This document shows positions 29,110 to 37,370 of a stretch of DNA of 50,759 nucleotides, one piece after another (the stretch's first letter is position 1; the number at the start of each line of letters is the position of its first letter). This stretch comes from Yinghuangia soli (GTDB lineage Bacteria > Actinomycetota > Actinomycetes > Streptomycetales > Streptomycetaceae), in assembly GCF_021502675.1 (NCBI RefSeq), contig NZ_JAKFHA010000005.1:373731-424489 (forward strand), in the 5' to 3' direction. The position numbers were made by a program, and so were the translations under genes. The notes beneath the pieces were generated by a model. The model did no database searches. It saw nothing but the letters and a program-made list of their open reading frames with translations, and was not told the DNA's origin.

Positions 29110-29153
29110 AGGGCGGGTGGGATGGAGCCTGAGGGCTCTATTGCACCCGCCCT
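29110..29153. terminator. Bidirectional terminator
   Basis: AGGGCGGGTG (29110-29119) pairs with CACCCGCCCT (29144-29153). An inner hairpin GAGCC/GGCTC (29125-29129, 29134-29138) stacks on top. It lies between the convergent coiled-coil and kinase-like genes and can serve both. Confidence 0.7.
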
Positions 29154-29218
29154 GTCGTCTGCATCGCCGTCTGCTTTGCCGTGCGGCCGGATTCCCGCCC
29201 CGCCGTTCGAGCGCGGCG

Positions 29219-30946
29219 TCAGCGCACGGCGGTGGCGGTCGCGTTCGGCGGCGTGGCCTTCGCCCCGGGAGAGGCTGTGCCCTTGCCGCCGGAAGGCGTG
29301 GCCGACGGCAGACCCGAAGGCCGCGCCGGGCACACCTGCGCCGCGGGGGCCAGGCCAAGGGCGCCGTCCGGCAGGCGTACCAGCGTGGTCACGGTGAAGC
29401 ACACCGGTCCGGCCGCCGAGCCGCGCGGCAGTGTGAAGACCGCATTCGACGTCCCGGCCGGAGTCTGGCGCCGGTCGACCGCCGCCCCCTGCGGGTCCTG
29501 GGCCAGGACCAGGTAGCCCGCGACCTGGGCCTGGGCGGCGGCGTCCCCGGGCGGCTGCCATGCCACCTGCACGCTGTCCCCGAAACCGACCGTCGTCACG
29601 TCCCGCGGGGCGTACTGCGCACCCTGGGACGGGGTCAGCAGCCGGGCCGGGCCGCCCGCCCCCGGACTCGGCGAACCGCTCGCCGCGGGAGGGTTCTTGC
29701 GGCTCTTCCCGGCGTTCCCGGTCTGCACGATGGCGTACGCCCCGGCCGCGAACAGCAGCGCCGCCGTACCGGCCATCACCCACAGCCAACGCCGTCGGCG
29801 CCGCTGGCGGGCCTCGTACTCCGGGTCGTCCTCTTCGTCCTCGTACGGCTCCTCGGGCGGATCGGGACGCAGCAGCGGATCCGGCTCGTCCGGCTCGGGA
29901 TCGAGGCGCGGAACCCGCTCCGCGGCGGTCGCCGGGACCATCGCGCACAGGGCGCCGTGCACTTCGCCGATCGACGGCCGGTCGGCCGGATGCGGGGCCA
30001 GCATGCGGCGCAGCAGTGCCACCAGGGACCCCGGAATCGGCACGCCGAGCGGCGCGGGGACACTGCCGCGCAGGATCGCGTGGTAGGCGGCGTCGACCGC
30101 GTCGGCGATGTCGGGGGCGTTCGGCGATGCGGATGCGGACGACCCGGTGGCGGTACCCGCATCGGCCGGTTCACCCGGTGCGGTCGCTGGGCCCTCCGAC
30201 GCGGGCGAAGCCGCGCGGACGGCCAGCCACGGATTCGCCGGCCGCGGCACGGCAGCCGCGGGACGGGCGGGGGACACGGGGGTGCCGCTGAGCAACTGGT
30301 AAAGAGTGGCGCCCAGTTGGTACACGTCGCAGGCCGGGCCGGGAGACTCCCAGCCGGCAAGCTCCCGCGGCGCGTGCGCCGGGTCGTACGGCCGTCCGGA
30401 GCCCGGGGCGGCACGCTCCACGGCCCGGGCGATGCCGTGCCCGGACAAGTACGCCTCGCCGTCGCGGCCGCGCAGCAGGGCGCCCGGCCGCACGTCCAGG
30501 TGCAGCACACCGCGCCGATGCGCGGCCCGCAGCGACAGCGCCGCGCGCACGCCGGCGATCAGCACGTCGTCCAGGGGCAGGGGATCGGGCGACGCGAACG
30601 ACCCGTCCGGATACCAGTCCAGCAGCAGCTGGCCGTGTCCCTCGGGCGTCATCGCGACATCGTGGACCGGAGCCGTGCACGGGTGCCGGGCCGCGGCGGC
30701 CGCCGCGAGGAGTTCCGTGTGCAGCGCGAGCTGCTCGGCTTCCGTCACCGGCCGCGCATGCAGCACGACCGCGACGCGGTGCTCCGGACCGGTGCCGCCG
30801 CTGCCGGACTCACCTTGCCGGCGCGCACAGAGCCAGGCGGCGCCGTACGCGCCCGACCCGAGGACGCGCACGGACGCGTAGCCGCCGGAGGGTGCGGGCG
30901 CGGGGTGGCCAGTGGGGGACACGGACCCGGCCGCCGTTGCACGCAC
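29219..30946 (-). CDS. Membrane protein kinase homologue (probable pseudokinase) with extracellular FN3-like domain
   Basis: A 575-aa protein. Residues about 25-345 follow the Hanks-type kinase fold. The Gly-loop LGSGAYGAAW (29-38) is good, but the beta-3 strand reads VAVVLHA with no catalytic Lys. The catalytic loop is HLDVRPGALL (149-158), lacking the Mg-binding Asn, and the DFG position reads LSGHG (167-171). Missing the VAIK Lys, the Asn and the DFG Asp, it should not catalyse normal phosphotransfer. An acidic linker, one membrane helix (about 385-405) and an extracytoplasmic FN3-like domain (VQVAWQPPGDAAAQAQVAGY) follow. Pseudokinases can act as scaffolds; in this island it may bind the FHA domain protein or the FN3 protein. 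The GTG start has a GGGGAT-like RBS. Confidence 0.8.
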   Translation of the reverse strand: MRATAAGSVSPTGHPAPAPSGGYASVRVLGSGAYGAAWLCARRQGESGSGGTGPEHRVAVVLHARPVTEAEQLALHTELLAAAAAARHPCTAPVHDVAMTPEGHGQLLLDWYPDGSFASPDPLPLDDVLIAGVRAALSLRAAHRRGVLHLDVRPGALLRGRDGEAYLSGHGIARAVERAAPGSGRPYDPAHAPRELAGWESPGPACDVYQLGATLYQLLSGTPVSPARPAAAVPRPANPWLAVRAASPASEGPATAPGEPADAGTATGSSASASPNAPDIADAVDAAYHAILRGSVPAPLGVPIPGSLVALLRRMLAPHPADRPSIGEVHGALCAMVPATAAERVPRLDPEPDEPDPLLRPDPPEEPYEDEEDDPEYEARQRRRRRWLWVMAGTAALLFAAGAYAIVQTGNAGKSRKNPPAASGSPSPGAGGPARLLTPSQGAQYAPRDVTTVGFGDSVQVAWQPPGDAAAQAQVAGYLVLAQDPQGAAVDRRQTPAGTSNAVFTLPRGSAAGPVCFTVTTLVRLPDGALGLAPAAQVCPARPSGLPSATPSGGKGTASPGAKATPPNATATAVR

Positions 30947-31043
30947 CCGATCCCCACCCCCGCGACCCGCACCGCCCGACCCGGCAATCCAGCCACGCCC
31001 GGGTGTCGTCCCGGTGAACGGGGACCGGCGTCCGGAAAACGTT

Positions 31044-31078
31044 TTGATCGACTTCTCGGGCCCGGCCTAAAGTGCAGC
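31044..31078 (+). promoter_or_regulatory. Candidate promoter of the HAD gene
   Basis: TTGATC (31044-31049) and TAAAGT (31068-31073) are 18 bp apart, a good HrdB-like pair. The GTG at 31079 begins 5 nt later, so the mRNA is probably leaderless; no RBS is present. Confidence 0.55.
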
Positions 31079-31819
31079 GTGACCCACGATGCGAATCCCC
31101 TGCCGGCACCTGCCGCCGGTGCTCCGAGTCCTGCGCGGTTCGTCCTGCTCTTCGATGCGGACGACACGCTGTGGGAGAACAACATCCTGTTCGAGCGCGT
31201 GATCGACGACTACCTCGACTGGCTCGTCCACCCGGTCCTCGGCCGCGACGAAGTGCGGTCCGTCCTGGACGACATCGAGCGTGCCAACGCGGTCACCCAC
31301 GGGTACGGCAGCAAGGTCTTCCTGGACAGCCTCGCCGAGTGCCTCGCCAAGCTGCGCGAGCGCCCCGCGACCGGAGCCGAGCTGGAGCGCATCGCCGAGC
31401 TCGCCGCACCGCTCATCGAGCGCGAGCACATCGAGCTCATCCCCGGCGTCGCCGAGACCCTCGCGGTCCTCGGCACCCGCCACGAACTGCGCCTGGTCAC
31501 CAAGGGCGACGACAGCGAGCAGCGCGAGAAGGTCGCCGCTTCCGGCCTCGCCCACCACTTCCGCAGCGTGCATGTCGTGGCGGAGAAGAACACCGCCGTG
31601 TACACCTCGCTCGTCGCCGAGCTGGGCCTCGACCCGGCGGTCAGCTGGATGATCGGGAACTCCCCGAAGTCGGACATCCTGCCCGCCCGGGCGGCCGGTC
31701 TGCGCGCGGTGTTCATCCCGCACGAGCACACCTGGGTGCTCGAACACGAGGAAGTCGACCGGTCCGACGCGGGCGTCCTGCACGTGCAGGCCTTCGCGGA
31801 CCTCCTCGACCACTTCTGA
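31079..31819 (+). CDS. HAD-superfamily hydrolase
   Basis: A 246-aa phosphatase-like protein. Motif I is LLFDADDTLWENN (nucleophile and acid/base Asp), motif II is the Thr in RLVTKGDD, the conserved Lys falls around HVVAEK, and motif IV is MIGNSPKSDILPA. A helical cap lies between motif I and motif II. This matches small-molecule phosphatases of the YjjG/nucleotidase-like subfamily; the substrate is unknown. GTG 31079 is selected because the promoter places transcription start there. The long upstream extension of the frame runs antisense to the kinase-like gene and is not coding. A Nudix gene follows 79 nt downstream, suggesting a shared nucleotide clean-up theme. Confidence 0.82.
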   Translation: MTHDANPLPAPAAGAPSPARFVLLFDADDTLWENNILFERVIDDYLDWLVHPVLGRDEVRSVLDDIERANAVTHGYGSKVFLDSLAECLAKLRERPATGAELERIAELAAPLIEREHIELIPGVAETLAVLGTRHELRLVTKGDDSEQREKVAASGLAHHFRSVHVVAEKNTAVYTSLVAELGLDPAVSWMIGNSPKSDILPARAAGLRAVFIPHEHTWVLEHEEVDRSDAGVLHVQAFADLLDHF

Positions 31820-31898
31820 CGCCGACCTGCCCGATCCGCCCGATCCGCCTGGCCGGCCGAGCCCGTGCCCGGCCCGCTCGACCTGCCGAGGAACCACC

Positions 31899-32309
31899 AT
31901 GAGCGACCGCACCCCGTCCGTCTCCTGCGTCTTCGTCTGCCACGACGGCGCGGGGCGCATCCTGCTCGCCCGCCGCGGCCCGGGCGCCCGCGACGAGGCG
32001 GGCACCTGGGACTGCGGAGCCGGCGCACTGGAGTTCGGCGAGACGTTCGAGGCGGCGGTGACGCGCGAGGTCCGCGAGGAGTACGTCGCGGAACCGCTGG
32101 AGATCCGCAACATCGGCGTGCGCAACGTGCTGCGCGGCGACCCGGTGGACTCGCACTGGGTCGCCGCCGTCTTCGCGGTGCGCGTCGACCCGGCGGCGGT
32201 GGCCATCGGCGAACCGCACAAGTTCGACGCACTCGAATGGTTCGACCCGGCCGGGCTGTCGAGCCCACTGCACTCGCAACTCGCCGACACCCTGGCCCTG
32301 TTCGCCTGA
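31899..32309 (+). CDS. Nudix hydrolase
   Basis: A 136-aa single-domain Nudix protein. The Nudix box appears as GALEFGETFEAAVTREVREEY. It has the required Gly, Glu and REVxEE residues, but the usual Gly near the end of the box is replaced (YVAEP). It would hydrolyse a nucleoside diphosphate linked to another moiety, with Mg2+ held by the box glutamates. The ATG is preceded by GAGGAACC. It lies downstream of the HAD phosphatase in the same direction, and both may process nucleotide-like metabolites. The substrate cannot be assigned from sequence. Confidence 0.85.
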   Translation: MSDRTPSVSCVFVCHDGAGRILLARRGPGARDEAGTWDCGAGALEFGETFEAAVTREVREEYVAEPLEIRNIGVRNVLRGDPVDSHWVAAVFAVRVDPAAVAIGEPHKFDALEWFDPAGLSSPLHSQLADTLALFA

Positions 32310-32315
32310 ACCGAC

Positions 32316-32347
32316 CTGCGCCGGACCGCCAACCCGGTCAGACGCAG
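32316..32347. terminator. Hairpin between convergent Nudix and flavoenzyme genes
   Basis: CTGCG (32316-32320) pairs with CGCAG (32343-32347), and an inner GACCG/CGGTC stem (32324-32328, 32335-32339) stacks inside. It occupies nearly the whole gap between the two stop codons. Confidence 0.45.
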
Positions 32348-32348
32348 C

Positions 32349-33569
32349 TCAGACACCCTGCTGCACCAAGCTGTCGCGGCCGAGCTCGCCGACACTCGCA
32401 TGCCCGGAAAGCGCGAGTGTCAGGTCGAGTTCGGCCAGCAGGCAGCGCAGCACATGCCGTACGCCGTCTTCACCGCCGAGGGCCAGCCCGTACACGTACG
32501 GACGGCCGACCAGGACCGCTTCGGCGCCGAGCGCGAGCGCCTTCACGATGTCCGCGCCGGTCCGGACACCGCTGTCGAACAGCACCGCGAGGTCCGCGCC
32601 CACCGCATCGGCGACGCCGGGCAGTGCGGCCAACGCCCCCAGGGCACCGTCCACTTGGCGGCCGCCGTGGTTCGACACCACGATGCCGTCCATGCCCGCA
32701 TCGCGCGCCCGGCGGGCGTCGTCCGCGTGCACGATGCCCTTCAGGACCACCGGCCCGTCCCAGTGCTCGCGCAGCCACGCGAGGTCGGCCCAGGTCAGCG
32801 CCGGGTTCGAGAACATCCCCGCCCAGTGCGCGACGGCACCGAACGGATCCTCCTCCGGCGGCTTGGCCAGACCGGCCCGGAACGCCGGATCCGTCAGGTA
32901 GTTCGCGATGCCGGTCGACCGCAGGAACGGCAGATACGCCTGGTCCAGATCCCGCGGCCGCCACCCGAGCATCCCGGTATCCAGCGTCACCACCAGATGC
33001 GTGAACCCCGCCGCCCTCGCGCGCGCCAGCAGGCTCGCGGTGACCTCCGGATCGCGCGCCCAGTACAGCTGGTACCACCGCGGCCCGTCGCCCGCAGCCG
33101 CCGCGACTTCCTCCATCGGCGTCGACGACGCGGTGCTCAGCACGCTGCCCAGCCCGAGCGCCGCCGCCGCGCGGGCCACCGCCGGCTCGGCCTCTTCGTG
33201 CACGATCGACAGCACGCCGACCGGCGCGGTCAGGACCGGCGCGGCAAGGCGCGTGCCGAGCACCGTGCGGGACAGATCGCGCACCGATACGTCCCGTAGC
33301 ATCCGCGGCACAATCGCCCACCGGTCGAACGCCGCGCGGTTGGCCCGCAGCGTCGCACCCGTCCCGGCCGCACCCGCGACGTACCCGAACGGCCCGGGCG
33401 CCAGCACCTCGCGGGCGGCGTCCTCCAAGGCCGACAGGTCCGTCGGATACCCGGGCACCCGCTCTTCGAGCAGGCCGTGCAGGTAGATCTCGTCCTGGAA
33501 TCCGGACAGCGCGGCGGTCGGCACGGCAGCCGCTGCGGGACCCGGCTCGGTCGCGTCATCAGTGGTCAT
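32349..33569 (-). CDS. FMN-dependent alpha-hydroxy acid oxidase, lactate 2-monooxygenase type
   Basis: A 406-aa TIM-barrel flavoenzyme. Characteristic motifs are APVLTAPVGVLSIVHEEAEP near the N-terminus, WYQLYWARD (FMN/substrate contacts), PVVLKGIVHADDA, and the catalytic histidine in VVSNHGGRQVDG, followed by LFDSGVRTGADIVKALALGA. The length and the insertion around YLPFLRSTGIANYLTDPAF fit lactate 2-monooxygenase (lactate to acetate, CO2 and water) rather than simple lactate dehydrogenase. Other 2-hydroxy acids are possible substrates. The gene stands alone, convergent with the Nudix gene. The start ATG has no strong RBS. Confidence 0.85.
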   Translation of the reverse strand: MTTDDATEPGPAAAAVPTAALSGFQDEIYLHGLLEERVPGYPTDLSALEDAAREVLAPGPFGYVAGAAGTGATLRANRAAFDRWAIVPRMLRDVSVRDLSRTVLGTRLAAPVLTAPVGVLSIVHEEAEPAVARAAAALGLGSVLSTASSTPMEEVAAAAGDGPRWYQLYWARDPEVTASLLARARAAGFTHLVVTLDTGMLGWRPRDLDQAYLPFLRSTGIANYLTDPAFRAGLAKPPEEDPFGAVAHWAGMFSNPALTWADLAWLREHWDGPVVLKGIVHADDARRARDAGMDGIVVSNHGGRQVDGALGALAALPGVADAVGADLAVLFDSGVRTGADIVKALALGAEAVLVGRPYVYGLALGGEDGVRHVLRCLLAELDLTLALSGHASVGELGRDSLVQQGV

Positions 33570-33661
33570 CCGTCAGTCATACACGCGCTGCCCCCGCTTC
33601 GCGCCCCCTCAGGACCGGCCAATTCGTCGGCCCTCGCAGGGGCGCAGAGGCCGACCGGAGC

Positions 33662-34258
33662 TCAGCCGTGCTGCTTGCGGCGGCGGTAGTACGCGACCGT
33701 CACGATGGCCAGCAGCGGACCCCACAGCATCAGCGGGGCGTACGAGGCCGTCATGATCCAGTACTTCGCGCCCTGCGGAGAGTCCGGGTGGCCCATGTTG
33801 TCCGCATCGTTCCAGCCGAAGGCACCGCCCACGGTCACCAGCGTGACCAGCAGCGCGCCCAGGGACGCCGGTATGACCGCGGCCATCGCCGGGATCCGCC
33901 GGCCGCCCAGCCACGGCACCCAGCGTGGCAGCACCTCGCCCCAGCGCTGCACCAGGCCCAGCGTGAGCATCCCGACCAACTCGGCGAAGATGCTCAGCGC
34001 GATCAAGTAGAACGAGTAGCGGCCGGGGAAGTTGGACGGGTGCAGGGCCTCGTCGCGGAAGCCGGAGTCCCAGCCGCACGCGATCGCGATCCGCCACAGT
34101 CCGCTCGGCAGCAGCGTCAGCGTCGCGGCCGTCGCGGTCCACCGCAGCCGGCGCGACACCAGCGGCCCGCGGATCTCGGGCTCGCCGCCACCGAGAACGG
34201 ACGCGGCCGGGGATGCCGTGGCGGCCGGGACGGCGGTCTGCTGCGTGGCCATGGCCAT
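33662..34258 (-). CDS. Polytopic membrane protein of unknown function
   Basis: A 198-aa protein with four hydrophobic segments: TATAATLTLLPSGLWRIAIA, YLIALSIFAELVGMLTLGLV, ASLGALLVTLVTVGGAF and ASYAPLMLWGPLLAIVTVAYY. It has short loops and a basic C-terminus (YYRRRKQHG). I do not recognise a named family. ATG 34258 (MAMATQQT) is preferred because AGGAG lies 6 nt upstream; the longer frame upstream is unsupported. It is divergent from a NarL-type two-component system with an inverted repeat in the gap, so it may be that system's target. Confidence 0.7.
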   Translation of the reverse strand: MAMATQQTAVPAATASPAASVLGGGEPEIRGPLVSRRLRWTATAATLTLLPSGLWRIAIACGWDSGFRDEALHPSNFPGRYSFYLIALSIFAELVGMLTLGLVQRWGEVLPRWVPWLGGRRIPAMAAVIPASLGALLVTLVTVGGAFGWNDADNMGHPDSPQGAKYWIMTASYAPLMLWGPLLAIVTVAYYRRRKQHG

Positions 34259-34414
34259 GGTCGACTCCTGCTCGTGGGGCAGCGGCAGCCCGCCCGGCGG
34301 ATGGTGCCGGAGGGCGGCGGCGGTTGCTGCGGCGATGGGCACAAGCCTCGTCCGCCCGCCCCCGCCCCGGCCATCCGCCGATCGGCAGATCCTGCCCTTC
34401 ACCTGCGCTTCCGC

Positions 34415-34435
34415 TTCGGCAGCGGCTCTGCCGAA
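34415..34435. promoter_or_regulatory. Inverted repeat in the divergent sensor-kinase promoter
   Basis: TTCGGCAG (34415-34422) and CTGCCGAA (34428-34435) are perfect 8-bp arms with a 5-nt spacer, 45 nt before the histidine kinase start. This is a good candidate binding site for the response regulator encoded downstream. TAGCCT (34466-34471) could be the -10 box. Confidence 0.5.
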
Positions 34436-34479
34436 CGGCATATGCCGCAGCCGATGACCGCCGCATAGCCTTGCGTCCC

Positions 34480-35769
34480 ATGTCCGAGATCACCCCGGCC
34501 GAGACGACCGCAGCCGAGACCGCCACCAGGGCGCGCGCACGCGAGTACGCGGCAACCGCCGCCGCGCTCGCCCTCGGCATCACCGTGCTTGCGGTCGGCC
34601 GGGCCGGCGGCCAGGACGCGTACACGACCGTGCCCGCGGCGTTGGCGGGAGCGGTCGCCCTGGGGGTGCTGGGCTGCCTGCCGCGTTCACGGCGCCTCCT
34701 CGCTGCGGCACTCACCGGCACGGCCCTCGTCTCCCTGGCCGCGGACCTCTTCCGTCCCCGTCCGGCGATGGAGAGCACCGGCGGCTGGAAGATCACCGAA
34801 GTCGGCGTGCTGATGCTGCTCATCGCGGTGACCACGCGCTGGGGCTCACGTCGGCAGGTTGCGGTGGCCGCGGTGCCGGCCGTCGCCGCGGTCGCCCTGT
34901 GGGTGGTGCCGTTTCTCGGCACCGAGCCGCGCATGGCCCAAGCCGGTGCGGTGCTCTTCTGGGCGGCCGGCGGGGCGATCGCCGCGGCAGCCGGGGCCTA
35001 CCCGCGCCGGCAGGCCCGGCGGGCCCGGCGCGCGGTGGCCGAGGCCCGGCGTACCCAGCAGCTCGAACTCGCCAAAGACCTGCACGACTTCGTGGCCCAC
35101 GACGTGAGTGCGATCGTGGTCCAGGCGCAGGCCGCCCGCTTCGTCGCCGCCCAGGACCCGCAGGCCGCGATCCTGGCACTCGAACGCATCGAGAAGGCCG
35201 GCCTCAGCGCTCTCGCGTCGATGGACCGCACCGTGCAGATGCTGTTCACCGCGGACGGCGCACCGATCGGCGCCTCCGCGCCGCCCGGCGTCGGCGAACT
35301 CCCCGGCCTCGTCGGGCGGTACGCCGGTGAACGCGACGCCCCCGTCCGACTGGACATCGACCCTGACGCGGCCGCCGCCCTGTCCCGAGAAGCCGGGGCG
35401 GCCGCCTACCGGGTGGTCGTCGAGGCCCTCACGAACGTCCGGCGGCACGCCCGGCCCGGCGCCCGCATCGAGGTGGCCGTCCGTCAGCAGTCCGACGCGG
35501 ACCGGGCCGGACGGGCTCCCGGCATCGAAGTGGCGGTACGGAACGACGCCGCGGACGACGGAGAATCCGACGGTCCGGCCAAGCGCCCGGCCGGCCCGGG
35601 CCGCCTGCTGCGCCGCAACAGCGGCCGCGGCCTGGCCGGGCTCGACGAGCGCGTCGCGGCGGCGGGTGGCCGGTTGACCGCAGGCCCGGCCTCGGACGGC
35701 GGTTGGCAGGTCGCCGCGGTCTTCCCCGGTCAGGGGCGCGCCACCGGCCGCGGATCCCGCCCGGCATGA
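34480..35769 (+). CDS. NarL-family sensor histidine kinase
   Basis: A 429-aa kinase. About five N-terminal membrane helices (residues 25-185) form the sensor, with no large extracytoplasmic domain. The HisKA_3 dimerisation box is LAKDLHDFVAHDVSAIVVQ with His202 as phosphoacceptor. The ATPase domain shows the N-box VVEALTNVRRHA and G-box NSGRGLAGLDERV. ATG 34480 follows a possible -10 box at leaderless distance. The stop overlaps the next ATG (ATGA), so kinase and regulator are coupled. The signal is unknown; a membrane-embedded sensor suggests envelope or membrane stress. Confidence 0.9.
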   Translation: MSEITPAETTAAETATRARAREYAATAAALALGITVLAVGRAGGQDAYTTVPAALAGAVALGVLGCLPRSRRLLAAALTGTALVSLAADLFRPRPAMESTGGWKITEVGVLMLLIAVTTRWGSRRQVAVAAVPAVAAVALWVVPFLGTEPRMAQAGAVLFWAAGGAIAAAAGAYPRRQARRARRAVAEARRTQQLELAKDLHDFVAHDVSAIVVQAQAARFVAAQDPQAAILALERIEKAGLSALASMDRTVQMLFTADGAPIGASAPPGVGELPGLVGRYAGERDAPVRLDIDPDAAAALSREAGAAAYRVVVEALTNVRRHARPGARIEVAVRQQSDADRAGRAPGIEVAVRNDAADDGESDGPAKRPAGPGRLLRRNSGRGLAGLDERVAAAGGRLTAGPASDGGWQVAAVFPGQGRATGRGSRPA

Positions 35770-36488
35770 TGGACATGGTGACCACCCGCATCCTGATAGC
35801 CGACGACCAGGACGACATCCGCAGCGGCTTCCGGCTCATCCTCGACTCGCAGCCCGATATGACCGTGGTCGGCGAAGCCGCCGACGGGGAGGCCACGGTC
35901 GCTCTGGCACGCAAGCTCGCCCCCGACGTCGTGCTCGCCGACATCCGGATGCCGCGCCTCGACGGCCTCGAGGTCACCCGGCAACTCGCCCCGCACACCC
36001 GGGTCGTCGTGGTCACCACCTTCGACCTGGACGAGTACGTGCACACCGCGCTCCGCAACGGCGCCTGCGGCTTCCTGCTCAAGCGGTCCGGCCCGGCGCT
36101 CCTCATCGAGGCGGTCCGCGCGGCCATGGCCGGCGACACGCTCATCAGCCCGCAGATCACTGTGCGCCTGCTCAGCAGCCTGGCCGGCGGGCCTGCTGCG
36201 AAACTGCGAGCCGCCGCCGGACCCGAGACGAGCGCCGCGGCTCCGCAGCCCGGCCCGGCGGACGGTCCGGGGCCGCTCACCGAACGCGAACTCGAGATCG
36301 CCAGGCTCGTCGCGCACGGCCGGACCAACGCCGAGATCGCCGAGGCGCTGTTCATCACCGCCGGCACGGCCAAGACCCACGTCGCCAACATCCAGGCCAA
36401 GCTCGCCGCCCGCAACCGCGTCGGGATCGCCGCCTGGGTCTGGCAGTCGGGCGAGGCCGGACCGCCCCCGCAAGACCGACCGTCCTAG
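35766..36488 (+). CDS. NarL/LuxR-family response regulator
   Basis: A 240-aa regulator. The receiver domain has the acidic pair in ILIADDQDD, the phosphoacceptor Asp59 in VVLADIRMPRLDG, and a conserved Thr/Lys (VVVTTFDLDEYV; FLLKR). The C-terminal LuxR helix-turn-helix reads LTERELEIARLVAHGRTNAE then GTAKTHVANIQAKL. Start codons ATG 35766, 35769 and 35775 are all possible; the first gives a 4-nt overlap with the kinase gene. A Gly/Pro/Ala-rich linker joins the domains. Its probable target is the divergent membrane-protein/kinase promoter. Confidence 0.92.
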   Translation: MMDMVTTRILIADDQDDIRSGFRLILDSQPDMTVVGEAADGEATVALARKLAPDVVLADIRMPRLDGLEVTRQLAPHTRVVVVTTFDLDEYVHTALRNGACGFLLKRSGPALLIEAVRAAMAGDTLISPQITVRLLSSLAGGPAAKLRAAAGPETSAAAPQPGPADGPGPLTERELEIARLVAHGRTNAEIAEALFITAGTAKTHVANIQAKLAARNRVGIAAWVWQSGEAGPPPQDRPS

Positions 36489-37144
36489 TCCGCCTTCCCT
36501 TTCTTTCCCTCCTTCTCCGCCGTCTCCGCCGCCGCCAGGCGATCCAGTTCGTCGGCTCGGCGCAGGTCTTTGGGGCGGCCGACCGCGCGCCGCATCGCCA
36601 CGAGGTCGGTGCGCCGCAGGAAATGCATCGTGGTGCCGTCCAGGCCCTCGGCCTGCTCGGCGCGGGCGAGGAACGCCGCGACGTCCAGGGCGCCCCAGGG
36701 CAGTTCCGGGGTGCACAGGTCGCCGCCGGCCGTGGGCGTGACGTAGTCCCACTTCGGCCGCCGCATCGCCGCTGCGGTGGGCGGCACCATGGTCCCGTCG
36801 TCCTCGACCAGCATTCCGCCGACCGCCGCGAGTGCGGCTGCGACGGCGGCCGCCTGCGCGGCACTGCCGTCCCACAACAGGTCAAGGTCGCCAGTGAGTT
36901 CGGCCGATCCGTGGATGATCCCGGCGACCTGGCCGATGGCCGCGACCCGGGCGCCCGCCCGGTCGAGGGCGGCCAGCAGCGGCAGCGGGTCGAAGCCGAT
37001 CGCGCCGTCGGTGCCGATCGTGCCCTCGGTGTCGTCCGCGTCGTTATGCCCGGTACCGGACGCCACGCGGCCGCGCGTGAGTTCGGCGGTCCGGCGTACG
37101 GCGTCGCGCACCCGCGCCAAGGGCTGGTCGGTGGTCTGCGTCAT
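36485..37144 (-). CDS. Nucleotidyltransferase-like protein
   Basis: A 219-aa protein. The segment AGIIHGSAELTGDLDLLWDG has the G-S and D-x-D pattern of the minimal nucleotidyltransferase fold. The downstream region (LDVAAFLARAEQAEG; LRRTDLVAMRRAVGRPKD) resembles the helical part of AbiEii/MNT-like or nucleotidyltransferase substrate-domain proteins. No partner HEPN or antitoxin gene is adjacent. The C-terminus is Lys/Glu-rich (EKEGKKGKAD). ATG 37144 (MTQTTDQ) is chosen over an upstream frame extension of 47 residues with non-coding character. Its stop codon overlaps that of the response regulator by 4 nt in a shared CTAG. Confidence 0.6.
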   Translation of the reverse strand: MTQTTDQPLARVRDAVRRTAELTRGRVASGTGHNDADDTEGTIGTDGAIGFDPLPLLAALDRAGARVAAIGQVAGIIHGSAELTGDLDLLWDGSAAQAAAVAAALAAVGGMLVEDDGTMVPPTAAAMRRPKWDYVTPTAGGDLCTPELPWGALDVAAFLARAEQAEGLDGTTMHFLRRTDLVAMRRAVGRPKDLRRADELDRLAAAETAEKEGKKGKAD

Positions 37145-37370
37145 CCCGCAATCCAACACGAACGAGGGGGCGGAGCTCTCCGGTGTCACAGGTCCGCGGG
37201 ATCGTGGACGGAAGGGCGAAACCGACCTGTGCCGCGGAACCGTCCATGCCGGTACATCCGATGCCGGGCTTGGGCATGACGGCAAGTACAGGACGCGGCG
37301 AGCAGCGGCAGGCAGCGGCCGGCAGATGTGTGCGGATGGACCGGTAGTACGGATGTCTGGGGGAAGACCT

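Noticed and set aside
36485-37144. MNT-HEPN toxin-antitoxin pair
   Set aside because: The nucleotidyltransferase-like gene has no adjacent HEPN-type partner; its neighbours are a response regulator and a TIGR04222-like membrane protein.
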